This document shows positions 7,998 through 15,261 of a stretch of DNA of 55,000 nucleotides, one piece after another. Within the stretch, counting starts at the first letter, position 1, and every line of letters starts with the position of its first letter. Below the pieces are notes generated by a model. That model saw only the letters and a list, made by a program, of their open reading frames with translations, was not told where the DNA came from and searched no databases. The DNA comes from Planctomycetaceae bacterium (GTDB lineage: Bacteria > Planctomycetota > Planctomycetia > Planctomycetales > Planctomycetaceae): positions 1 through 55,000 of the forward strand of contig JAWKUA010000008.1 in the NCBI GenBank assembly GCA_041398785.1, read 5' to 3'. Position numbers and translations under genes: made by a program.

Positions 7998-8025
7998 ATA
8001 ATACCACTTTTGGCCACATAATCAA
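7998..8025 (-). promoter_or_regulatory. Probable sigma-70 promoter of the RHH-GNAT-XRE cassette
   Basis: On the minus strand: -35 TTGATT (8025-8020), a 16-bp spacer, and -10 TATTAT (8003-7998). The predicted transcript start falls near 7991, just before the AGGAG ribosome-binding site and GTG 7972. The stretch is unusually AT rich for this window. Confidence 0.5.
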
Positions 8026-8281
8026 TGTTGTTTAGCTATTTTTTGGCTGTTTCATGATCCGAAGGCGATTGACAGGAACACGAGCCTCAACGGGAATTGT
8101 GGAGATGGCCCGGCCTCGAAAAAAACAGGCACTGCCCCGGTCCAAGCTTCACGTGCCTGCGGACAACGACGATGCGTCTTCTGGCGGACTACGGCCGCGC
8201 AGGTGCGCCGCTTTCTGACCCGGGATATCTCGACGATCGATCCTCAACCGGCCCCGCGGCGCGCGGTCCCACGGCATGAAC

Positions 8282-9577
8282 TCACCCCTGCACGGTCACT
8301 TCCGTGCGTTGGCGCGGGGCGAGGCGGCCGGCTTTGGTGATGCCGCCCTGCAGAACGGCGATGATGCGGTCGCGGTCTTCCAGCAGCGAGATGTCCGCGA
8401 GCACGTCTCCGTCGACAACCAGCACGTCGGCCAGCTTGCCGGGTTCCAGCGTGCCGAATTCGTCACCGCGGCCCATGATTTCGGCTCCGGTTTTTGTCGC
8501 GCACATGATCGTTTCCAGCGGAGTAAAACCGACATCGTTGACGAAGAACGTCAGTTCGCGAGCGTAGTCGCCGTGAGGATTCCAGCCGAAGCCATAGTCG
8601 CCGCCCATGCCCACTCGACCGCCGGCTCGCAGGATTCGAAGAGCGCTTTCGGCTCCTCCGTCCAGCGTTTCCTGGTGGCCGTCGATGACCTTTTGAGGAA
8701 GACCGAACTCCGGGCCGCGTTCGACGCTGGCCTTTTCGAAGTACAGCGCGGGAACCACCGGAACGTCGCGCGCCAGCAGCATGTCCATCGCTTCGTCGTC
8801 CATAAACGTGGCGTGTTCCAGCGTGTCATAGCCGGCTCGCAGGGCATTCCTGATGCCTTCCGTTGCGCGGCAGTGGCCGGTGACTTTCATGCCGTGGTTG
8901 TGAGCCGTCTGCACCACGGCGTTCATTTCGTCAAACGTCATGCACAGCGTGTGATGGTCGTTGGTGTCGGGAGCCGCCGCGTCGCCGGTCGGGTAGGTCT
9001 TGACCCATTCGACTCCGTCCTTCACCAGCGATCGCACGGCGCGACGGGCGTCGTCGGCGCCGTTGATGATGAACACCAGGCCTTCCATGCCGATCTTGCG
9101 GAATTCCGGATTCCAGTCCATCAGTCCGCCGGCCGAACAGATTTCGCGGCCGGACGACGACAGTCTGGGACCGGGGATCAGATCGCTGTCAATGGCCTTC
9201 TTCAGCCACACATCCACGTTGAACAGACAGCCGCCCGATCGAGCCGCCGTGTAGCCGCATTCCAGAGCCAGGCGGCAATTGACCGACGACAGCAGACTGA
9301 CGTATTCGACCGGGTATTTGATGTCCAGGTCTTCCAGTGCCCGGATATTGAAGTACGTCGCGTGGAAGTGAGCTTCGACGAGCCCCGGCATGATCGTCCC
9401 GCCGCGGGCATCGATGATTTCGGCATCGGATGGAAGGGCGGGAACATTCGACGCTGCGCCAACGTAGCTGATGAGTCCGTCAGTAATCACCACAGCGCCG
9501 TCAGGGATGGCGGCGGCTCCTGTGCCGTCGACAATCTGGCCGTTTCGAATCACAGTCGTGCCGGTTGCGGTTTTCAT
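8282..9577 (-). CDS. Metal-dependent amidohydrolase (imidazolonepropionase-like)
   Basis: 431 residues, full length for the amidohydrolase superfamily. Composite N-terminal beta sandwich, then a TIM barrel with metal ligands H70-x-H72, a lysine at K193 in a VKTY context, H235 (TGHCRA), H255 (LEHATF) and the catalytic aspartate D327 (GGDYG). The C-terminal GTLEPGKLADVLVVDG closes the beta sandwich, as in imidazolonepropionase-like and prolidase-type members. It should hydrolyse a C-N bond in a cyclic amide, amidine or peptide; substrate unknown. No signal peptide, so cytoplasmic. Upstream of it on the same strand, 194 bp away, is a Tat-exported protein; an operon is possible but not shown. Confidence 0.85.
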   Translation of the reverse strand: MKTATGTTVIRNGQIVDGTGAAAIPDGAVVITDGLISYVGAASNVPALPSDAEIIDARGGTIMPGLVEAHFHATYFNIRALEDLDIKYPVEYVSLLSSVNCRLALECGYTAARSGGCLFNVDVWLKKAIDSDLIPGPRLSSSGREICSAGGLMDWNPEFRKIGMEGLVFIINGADDARRAVRSLVKDGVEWVKTYPTGDAAAPDTNDHHTLCMTFDEMNAVVQTAHNHGMKVTGHCRATEGIRNALRAGYDTLEHATFMDDEAMDMLLARDVPVVPALYFEKASVERGPEFGLPQKVIDGHQETLDGGAESALRILRAGGRVGMGGDYGFGWNPHGDYARELTFFVNDVGFTPLETIMCATKTGAEIMGRGDEFGTLEPGKLADVLVVDGDVLADISLLEDRDRIIAVLQGGITKAGRLAPRQRTEVTVQG

Positions 9578-9771
9578 GTTCTGGTCTCAGAGTGTCGTTG
9601 GCTGGGAAACGCGGCGAGGCGCAGTGTACTTTTGCCGGATACTTTTCGCCCTGACGATTCATGATCGCGAACTTCGGGACCTCTCGCTTCGCACCATGAC
9701 CGGGGCGATTCGAATCAGACAACAGTGATCGCTGACGAATTCTCGCCGTTCAACATCGATGCGATCAGCGA

Positions 9772-11043
9772 TCACGCTCGCCAGTACGTCGAAGCCTCCG
9801 GAGCGGTGTAGCGGACGGACATTTGCGGCGTATCGACAGGCTTCTGTCCGGCGTGCAGCGAATCGACTCCCGCGATGACCATCCCTGACGTCAACAACGT
9901 TCGTTCCACCGGATACGGCGCTTTGCCGGTCAGAACTGTGTCTTCGATATGGCGAGTCAGCGGGTTGAAGAAGTCTGCCGTGGTCGAACCGTGGGTGGGC
10001 ATCGGCAGGTACATCTGGCAGGCCACGAGTTCGCCGTTGCCCAGCAGTCCGGCGTAGTTGAAGTCCTGAATCGCCGTCAGAAAAATGGCCGAACGGAAAC
10101 CATCGCGGTGCTGCACGAAGACGCCGGTCGTGTCGGGCAGAGCCTTCTTCGCCCATTCGTAGGTGACGGCATCTGTGGGGAAACCGCCCTGGACCGGAAG
10201 ATTGTGGCTGCATGTCAGAGCGGACACGAACAAATCGCGCGTCGTCGCGCGGTTGTCGGCTTCCAGAGCGGTCCACAGGGCGTCGCCCTTCAGCGCGTGG
10301 ACCTGACTGATGCCGACCTCGCCGCCTCTGCGACGTTCGGACATGCATTGCGCCGTTTCGTACGCGTGGAAGTCGTAGCTGTCGATTCCGCCGTACGCGA
10401 CGCAGACGCTTTCCTTCAGGTCGGCGTTGAAGGGCATGTCGAGCGACGGCAGCCGCCACGTCACCGGCAGCGATGAACCGGCAAGGAACGGAAATTTCAG
10501 CCGTTTGGAATCCTCAACCATTTCGACGCATTCATCCCACTCCGTCGACAGGTGCTTGTCGTTGAACACGGGAACGGCGCGGCCGCTGGATTCGAAGACA
10601 TCCACCACTTCCTTGAACCACTTGTAGCGCGGATATCGCTTTTGTCCCTTGTCGTTATCCGGGTACCTGCCGTGTTCGCCGATGATGACAACGCCGTCTA
10701 CTGCCAGGTTCGTTCCACCCAGCGTCAGGGCGTCTTTGATCGTGTCGAACTGTTTCAGGTTGTGCCGGGCGATGCGGTCCTTCGCGAGATCGCTTTCGGG
10801 GAACTGATCGACGTAGACGGAAGCGACATCGACGCGAGGCGCCTGCCAGTGACCGCGCCAGGCATAGCCGAACGTCAGACGATCCAGGAAATGCTGAGCG
10901 TGAGAATGTTCGCGCACAACGGTGCCGATGAAAGCAACCTTTTTTCGCGCGGACGACGGCTGAGCGGCCTGGCTGATTCGCGGGAGAGTCGAAGCAACAG
11001 CGATCGCGGCGGAAGCACCAAGGAACTGACGGCGAGTGGGCAT
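9772..11043 (-). CDS. Tat-exported protein with Rossmann-like N-terminal domain, function unknown
   Basis: 423 residues. The twin-arginine signal TRRQFLGASAAIAVASTLP is followed by cleavage around AQA. An AGGA ribosome-binding site lies 8 bases before ATG 11043. After the signal, KKVAFIGTVVREHSHAQHFL opens with a beta-turn-alpha segment like a degenerate Gfo/Idh/MocA nucleotide fold. VDGVVIIGEHGRYP and GRAVPVFNDKHLS follow, resembling later strands. The C-terminal half has no recognised motif. This type of protein recurs in planctomycete genomes next to metabolic hydrolases. An oxidoreductase role is possible but the glycine-rich GxGxxG loop is absent, so I would not assign a reaction. Confidence 0.65.
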   Translation of the reverse strand: MPTRRQFLGASAAIAVASTLPRISQAAQPSSARKKVAFIGTVVREHSHAQHFLDRLTFGYAWRGHWQAPRVDVASVYVDQFPESDLAKDRIARHNLKQFDTIKDALTLGGTNLAVDGVVIIGEHGRYPDNDKGQKRYPRYKWFKEVVDVFESSGRAVPVFNDKHLSTEWDECVEMVEDSKRLKFPFLAGSSLPVTWRLPSLDMPFNADLKESVCVAYGGIDSYDFHAYETAQCMSERRRGGEVGISQVHALKGDALWTALEADNRATTRDLFVSALTCSHNLPVQGGFPTDAVTYEWAKKALPDTTGVFVQHRDGFRSAIFLTAIQDFNYAGLLGNGELVACQMYLPMPTHGSTTADFFNPLTRHIEDTVLTGKAPYPVERTLLTSGMVIAGVDSLHAGQKPVDTPQMSVRYTAPEASTYWRA

Positions 11044-11125
11044 GGCGGGATTCCTGGAAGGAGGGACTGGAGACCATCGGAAGGAAGCACAGCGGCAGGT
11101 TCAGGCAGGCAGCGCGAACCGACCG

Positions 11126-12325
11126 TCAAAACAATATCCGTCGCAGCGAATCCGACGCAACCCAGCTGGTCAGCCAGGCACTTCCCGCCGCCAGCAGCAG
11201 ACCCGCAAGCAGCATCAGCATCAGTTCCGTTCCCAGCAACATGGCGATGGTGCCGCGACTGCAGCCGAGCTTGAACATCGTGCGCATCTCTGCCGCGCGC
11301 AGCCGGATTGAAAGCAGCAGCACCAGTCCCAGCAGCACTGCGGTCACAATCGAGGACAGCACGGCGCTCAGCCAGACGAGTTGCTCAATTCGAAACACGA
11401 TGTTCAGCAATTCGTGAACGACATCGATGGGCTTCAGGCACTGAGCGACATCGTTGCGCACTGACGCGTAACGTCCCAGCAATAGAGTCTGCGACTTGCG
11501 GTTGCGCGGCACGGCTATGACCGCGGAAACGGGGAAGTTCGCGGGGTCGCCGTGGAAGTGAAACGAATCGATATTGTCCGGTGTGATTTCCGTGAACGGC
11601 AGCACGGCGGCGCTGGCGGTGACGGACGTGTCATCCTTCTTCAGCAGCATTGACGCGTCCGTTTGTGTGTCAAGCTGCTGATGCCCGTGGCCAATCCCGT
11701 CGATGATCCAGGCCGTGCGAATGTCGACGAACACAACGTCGTCGTCGGACGAATGGGACCGCGCGAGGATCCCGGTGATATTCATCTTCAGCGGATAGTC
11801 GCCGGCCAGGTTGAACGCGTTTTTTGGAGCCGACAGGATTCTGTCGCCGGGCCGCAGATTCATTCGTTCGGCCACGTCGGCACCCAGCACGCAGTCTCCC
11901 AGCAGTGTCAGTGATTGTCCCTTCGCCAGTCGCAGCCCGCGGAATTCGAAGTATTCTACCGACGTGCCGACGATGGGAACTCCGTCGATGCTATTCACGC
12001 TTTGCGTTCTGTACTTCACGTGCAGCGGAATTGCGGTCGCGAAGCCGGTGTCGCGCACGTAGTCAGCCTCCGACATCGTCGCGTTGTCCGGCGGAGCAGT
12101 GTCGAAGTACAGACCGTGCAGCACCAGATCGATGCGGCTGCCTCGCGCGCCGATGATCAGCGGCGTCGCTTCGGCTCGCGCAAGGATGTCGGTCCGAAAC
12201 TGGTTCAGCAGCAGCCGAACGGTAATCGGCAGCCACAGCGTCAGCCCCAGACACAGGACGATCGTGATCGCTCGCCCGCGGAACCACCACAACGAACGGA
12301 AGGCAAGATACAAGGCGTGCCGCAT
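11126..12325 (-). CDS. ABC transporter permease, MacB/FtsX-like
   Basis: 399 residues from ATG 12325; the longer frame to 12475 reads into the ATPase gene and is rejected. Layout: TM1 near residues 19-41 (AITIVLCLGLTLWLPITVRLLL), a large periplasmic domain (about 42-290) and a group of helices at the C-terminus (VWLSAVLSSIVTAVLLGLVLLL, then LLGTELMLMLLAGLLLAAGSAW). This is the MacB/LolC/FtsX permease plan with one N-terminal and, here, two or three C-terminal helices. It is coupled to the ATPase gene by a TGATG overlap. Likely partner in export or extraction of a lipoprotein, peptide or envelope substrate rather than uptake; no substrate-binding protein is present. Confidence 0.8.
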   Translation of the reverse strand: MRHALYLAFRSLWWFRGRAITIVLCLGLTLWLPITVRLLLNQFRTDILARAEATPLIIGARGSRIDLVLHGLYFDTAPPDNATMSEADYVRDTGFATAIPLHVKYRTQSVNSIDGVPIVGTSVEYFEFRGLRLAKGQSLTLLGDCVLGADVAERMNLRPGDRILSAPKNAFNLAGDYPLKMNITGILARSHSSDDDVVFVDIRTAWIIDGIGHGHQQLDTQTDASMLLKKDDTSVTASAAVLPFTEITPDNIDSFHFHGDPANFPVSAVIAVPRNRKSQTLLLGRYASVRNDVAQCLKPIDVVHELLNIVFRIEQLVWLSAVLSSIVTAVLLGLVLLLSIRLRAAEMRTMFKLGCSRGTIAMLLGTELMLMLLAGLLLAAGSAWLTSWVASDSLRRILF

Positions 12326-13170
12326 CAGGATGCCTTCCCGTCCACGGCGCCCGCGTGTCGCGCGGTGAGAAACTGATCGAAGGAAATCGTGCGGTCGAAG
12401 TGATGCAGCAGCGAATGGTCGTGAGTCACCATGATCAGCGTGCGAGCGTTCCGTTCCGTACGATGAGTCTCCCAACCCGATGCACCGCCCGTACGATTGC
12501 CCTCCGAGGCCGTCCAGTCACTCGTACGATGGCCCTCCGAGGCCGTCGGGGCGTTCGCTGCATCGTCAGCAGAACCGGCCGACGAATTCTCAGTCGCGCC
12601 ATGAGATCTCACCTGGTCCAGCAGCAGCTGCATGATGACGTCCGAAGTGGCCGGGTCGAGGTTCCCGGTTGGTTCATCGGCCAGCAGCAGGCATGGTTCC
12701 GGCAGCAATGCTCGACAGATTGCCACGCGCTGCCGTTCGCCCTGAGACAACCTGGTCACGGACTTGCGGACGTGATCCTTCAGCCCCACCTGCTCAATCA
12801 GCGCCGCGGCACGTTCGCGAGTCTGCGAAGTCAAAGCAACGGAGTTGCCGATCCGGCACGGCAGCAGAACATTGTCCAGCACGCTAAGGTATTCGATCAG
12901 CTCGAAGTCCTGAAACACCAGACCGACGTGACGGAGCCGGAAGGCTCGCCGCCCGCCTTCTGTCAGTCCGGTGACATCGGTTTCGCCTACGCGAAGACAG
13001 CCGGAATCCGCGGGACGAATTCCGGCCATCAGGTTCAGCAGTGTCGTCTTGCCGGAGCCGCTCGGTCCGACAATTGCCACCGCGCGGCCGGTTTCAATCT
13101 GCAGTTCCGGCACGTGCAGGGCAAAACTGCTGTGCGGGTACTGGAATCTCAGATCGTCAATGCGGATCAT
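12325..13170 (-). CDS. ABC transporter ATP-binding protein, MacB/LolD-like, with tandem-repeat insertion
   Basis: 281 residues from ATG 13170 (ATG 13194 is an alternative). Seen: Walker A GPSGSGKTT, Q-loop LVFQDF, signature LSQGERQRVAICRALL, Walker B LLLADEPTGNLDP and H-loop MVTHDH. These match the LolD/MacB-type ATPases that pair with FtsX-like permeases. Odd feature: between the D-loop and the H-loop there are about 55 extra residues, including three 11-residue units (TASEGHRTSDW, TASEGNRTGGA, SGWETHRTERN) encoded by a 33-bp tandem repeat. The insertion keeps the frame and all catalytic motifs, so the protein is probably functional. The gene is first in a two-gene operon with the permease. 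Confidence 0.88.
   Translation of the reverse strand: MIRIDDLRFQYPHSSFALHVPELQIETGRAVAIVGPSGSGKTTLLNLMAGIRPADSGCLRVGETDVTGLTEGGRRAFRLRHVGLVFQDFELIEYLSVLDNVLLPCRIGNSVALTSQTRERAAALIEQVGLKDHVRKSVTRLSQGERQRVAICRALLPEPCLLLADEPTGNLDPATSDVIMQLLLDQVRSHGATENSSAGSADDAANAPTASEGHRTSDWTASEGNRTGGASGWETHRTERNARTLIMVTHDHSLLHHFDRTISFDQFLTARHAGAVDGKAS
12457..12547 (+). repeat. 33-bp tandem repeat inside the ABC ATPase gene
   Basis: Three copies start at 12457, 12490 and 12523, exactly 33 bp apart. Copies two and three match at 24 of 25 bases (CGTACGATTGCCCTCCGAGG versus CGTACGATGGCCCTCCGAGG, both continuing CCGTC). Copy one is degenerate after CGTACGATG. The core GGCCCTCCGAGGCC is nearly palindromic, like a REP-type element. 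Confidence 0.85.
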
Positions 13171-13364
13171 GCAGGGAAGTGTAGCGGAGACCATACTTCG
13201 TTTAACCTGTCGTCAGACACAGTCCCGAACGGGCTGACCGTCGTCCCTCTTCGACACAACGCGGCTGCGGACGGGAGACGACTTGCCTGCGAACACGAAG
13301 ACTGCGTTCCGCGGGCTGGCGCTGGCCCTGTGTGAAGCCTGCTGTGACTGGAGGATCATCCGAA

Positions 13365-13925
13365 ATGTTTCTGCACGGACAGTTCTTGATCGCGGCAAAT
13401 CACCTGCGCGATCCCAACTTCTATCGCACCGTCGTCCTGATGCTCGAACACAATGCCGAGGGAGCGATGGGGCTTGTGGTCAACCGTCCGTCATCGATCG
13501 CTGTCGATGCGGCACTGTCCGGCCAGATCCAGGGAACGAAGTGCCAGTCTCCCATCTTCGTCGGCGGTCCCGTCGAAAACTCGGCTTTGTTCATCCTGCA
13601 TAACAGCGTCGCCATCGGAGCCAAAGACCAGGAAGTCGCACCGGGCGTTTTTCTGTCGGGCAGCCACGAGTCCTTCGAAACCGTGGTTCGCGAAAGTGAT
13701 TCCGGAAAAAGCGCGGCCGTGTTTCGAGTCTACTGCGGTTACGCGGGCTGGGGTGCCGGCCAGCTCGAAAGTGAAATTGAACGCGGCGACTGGCGAAACC
13801 TGCCCGCTACCGACGCGATCGTCCTGGAAGAAGACCCCTACGGAATCTGGGAAGTGTGTACGCGCAAACTTCAGCGAGCCAACCGACTGCTGCCGCACAA
13901 CGTGCGGAATCCGGAATGGAATTGA
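13365..13925 (+). CDS. YqgE/AlgH family protein (UPF0301)
   Basis: 186 residues from ATG 13365, preceded by GGAGG about 10 bases upstream; the frame opens at 13332 but has no signal there. It begins GQFLIAANHLRDPNFYRTVV and contains LMLEHNAEGAMGLVVNRP, the hallmark of YqgE/AlgH (DUF179), then FVGGPVENSALFILH and the Y-x-G-Y-A-G-W-G-x-G-Q-L-E-x-E segment near residue 130. The size is typical. In Pseudomonas AlgH affects alginate regulation, but the biochemical role of the family is unsettled. Cytoplasmic. The 170 bp upstream is shared with the divergent ABC operon. Confidence 0.9.
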   Translation: MFLHGQFLIAANHLRDPNFYRTVVLMLEHNAEGAMGLVVNRPSSIAVDAALSGQIQGTKCQSPIFVGGPVENSALFILHNSVAIGAKDQEVAPGVFLSGSHESFETVVRESDSGKSAAVFRVYCGYAGWGAGQLESEIERGDWRNLPATDAIVLEEDPYGIWEVCTRKLQRANRLLPHNVRNPEWN

Positions 13926-13950
13926 GCAGGCCCGAATGGAATTGAGCAGG
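13914..13950 (+). repeat. 20-bp-period direct repeat over the yqgE stop codon
   Basis: GAATGGAATTGAGCAGG occurs at 13914-13930 and again at 13934-13950. The first copy contains the last codons and TGA of the YqgE/AlgH gene, so its 3' end has been duplicated, probably by slippage. Confidence 0.8.
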
Positions 13951-14017
13951 GCTGTCCGGTTATCGCCACATCCGTCTGAACAGTATGCTTCACGTGTCTT
14001 TCCCGCCCCATTCCACC

Positions 14018-14103
14018 CCCGCCATTCCCGCGCAGCCTGCACCCGCGCAGGCGAGTGGCGGGAACCGAGCCGCACTTCCGTCATTCCCGCGCGGGAATGA
14101 CGG
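14018..14103 (+). repeat. REP-like inverted-repeat cluster with a 26-bp perfect palindrome
   Basis: At 14078-14103 lies a perfect 26-bp palindrome with half-site CCGTCATTCCCGC. Just upstream, CCCGCCA near 14029 pairs with TGGCGGG at 14056-14062, enclosing CATTCCCGCGCAGCCTGC and CCGCGCAGGC. The CATTCCCGCG word is shared by both, as in dispersed REP or small MITE families of bacteria. The element occupies most of the space between the YqgE and epimerase genes. Confidence 0.75.
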
Positions 14104-14148
14104 GACCAATGCTGGACAACCACCCTCGTTCTGAAAATATTCCACCTC

Positions 14149-15114
14149 ATGCAAATCGCCGTTATCACTGACCCGGTCACGGGTTCTCACGCGAAGATCG
14201 CTGTCGCCCTGGGATTCAACTGCTTCGAATTTGTCGCGAAGCTTTCCGAGTCTGAATCCATCAACGTCATCGACGCCGCCGACGGGTTCGAGCACGGAGA
14301 CAAGCCCGTCAGCCACAGCGGAATTCCTCTGCTGTTTCCGTTTCCCAATCGGATTCGCAGCGGAAGATTCACCTGGGACGGTCAGGAGTTCGATTTGCCC
14401 GAATCGCTGGTCGGATTCAACAATGGCAACGCCATTCACGGATTCGCTCTTGATCGACCCTGGCGAGTTGTCGAACAGACGGAAGCATCGGTCACCGGCA
14501 CGTTCAAACTCAGCGATGACGCACCGGAGCGACGTTCGCTGTGGCCCGCCGATGCTCAGATCACCCTGCGGTATTCGCTCAGCAACAACAATCTGCGAGC
14601 TGACATCACAGTCCACAACCCGGACGACAAGCCGCTGCCGTGGGGATTCGGGACTCACGCGTACTTCAAGTTGCCGCTGGCGGCCGAAAGCAAGCCGGGT
14701 CACTGCACGATTTATGCTCCGGTCAGAAAGCGGTGGGAGCTGGAGGGATGTCTGCCCACCGGAAAGCTGCTGTCGCCGCCGGAAGACGGTCGACTGATCG
14801 AAGCTCCCTACTTTGACACACTGAAGCTGGACGACGTCTACACTGACATCGTTCCGAAAGACGGCATCGTCGAATGTCAGATCATCGATGAACACGCCGG
14901 TGCACAGGTCGTGCAGCGCTGCGACGATTCGTTCCGCGAAATCGTGGCCTTCACGCCTCCCTGGACGTCAGCCGTTTGTCTGGAACCGTACACCTGCACA
15001 ACCGACGCGATCAACCTGCAGCAGCGGGGCATCGACGCCGGCCTGCAGGTACTGGCTCCCGGAGCAAGCTGGCGGGGCTGGATCGAAATCGCCGTCGGGC
15101 CGGTCCTGTGTTAG
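14149..15114 (+). CDS. Aldose 1-epimerase-like protein (galactose mutarotase fold)
   Basis: 321 residues, typical for the family. Catalytic features: general acid candidates H97 in GNAIHGFALDRPW and H170 in GFGTHAYFKLP, and the general base E279 in AVCLEPYTC. The N-terminal GIPLLFPFPNRIRSGRFTW is the classic substrate-side motif of mutarotases. Enzymes of this group interconvert alpha and beta anomers of aldoses; others in the fold act on phosphosugars (YeaD type). Substrate not assignable. Cytoplasmic, no signal peptide. It is followed 147 bp later by the secreted PSD1 gene; no clear functional link. Confidence 0.88.
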   Translation: MQIAVITDPVTGSHAKIAVALGFNCFEFVAKLSESESINVIDAADGFEHGDKPVSHSGIPLLFPFPNRIRSGRFTWDGQEFDLPESLVGFNNGNAIHGFALDRPWRVVEQTEASVTGTFKLSDDAPERRSLWPADAQITLRYSLSNNNLRADITVHNPDDKPLPWGFGTHAYFKLPLAAESKPGHCTIYAPVRKRWELEGCLPTGKLLSPPEDGRLIEAPYFDTLKLDDVYTDIVPKDGIVECQIIDEHAGAQVVQRCDDSFREIVAFTPPWTSAVCLEPYTCTTDAINLQQRGIDAGLQVLAPGASWRGWIEIAVGPVLC

Positions 15115-15261
15115 CCGAAGACCGGAGCCGCGAGAAACCGTCAACTGGTTTCCGGGTTGCCGGCACGCGAGAATACTCCAATGGAATGACGAAGCCACTT
15201 CGTCTTCCGGCACAGTGGGAAGGCCGACGTCGAGTCGCTTTGCAGAGATCGAAGTATCGCC

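Noticed and set aside
8104..8214. Short basic plus-strand frame near the RHH promoter
   Set aside because: No spacing between the purine stretch and ATG and no recognisable content.
8276..9664. 462-residue plus-strand frame
   Set aside because: Lies entirely over the amidohydrolase gene on the other strand, no motif; high-GC shadow.
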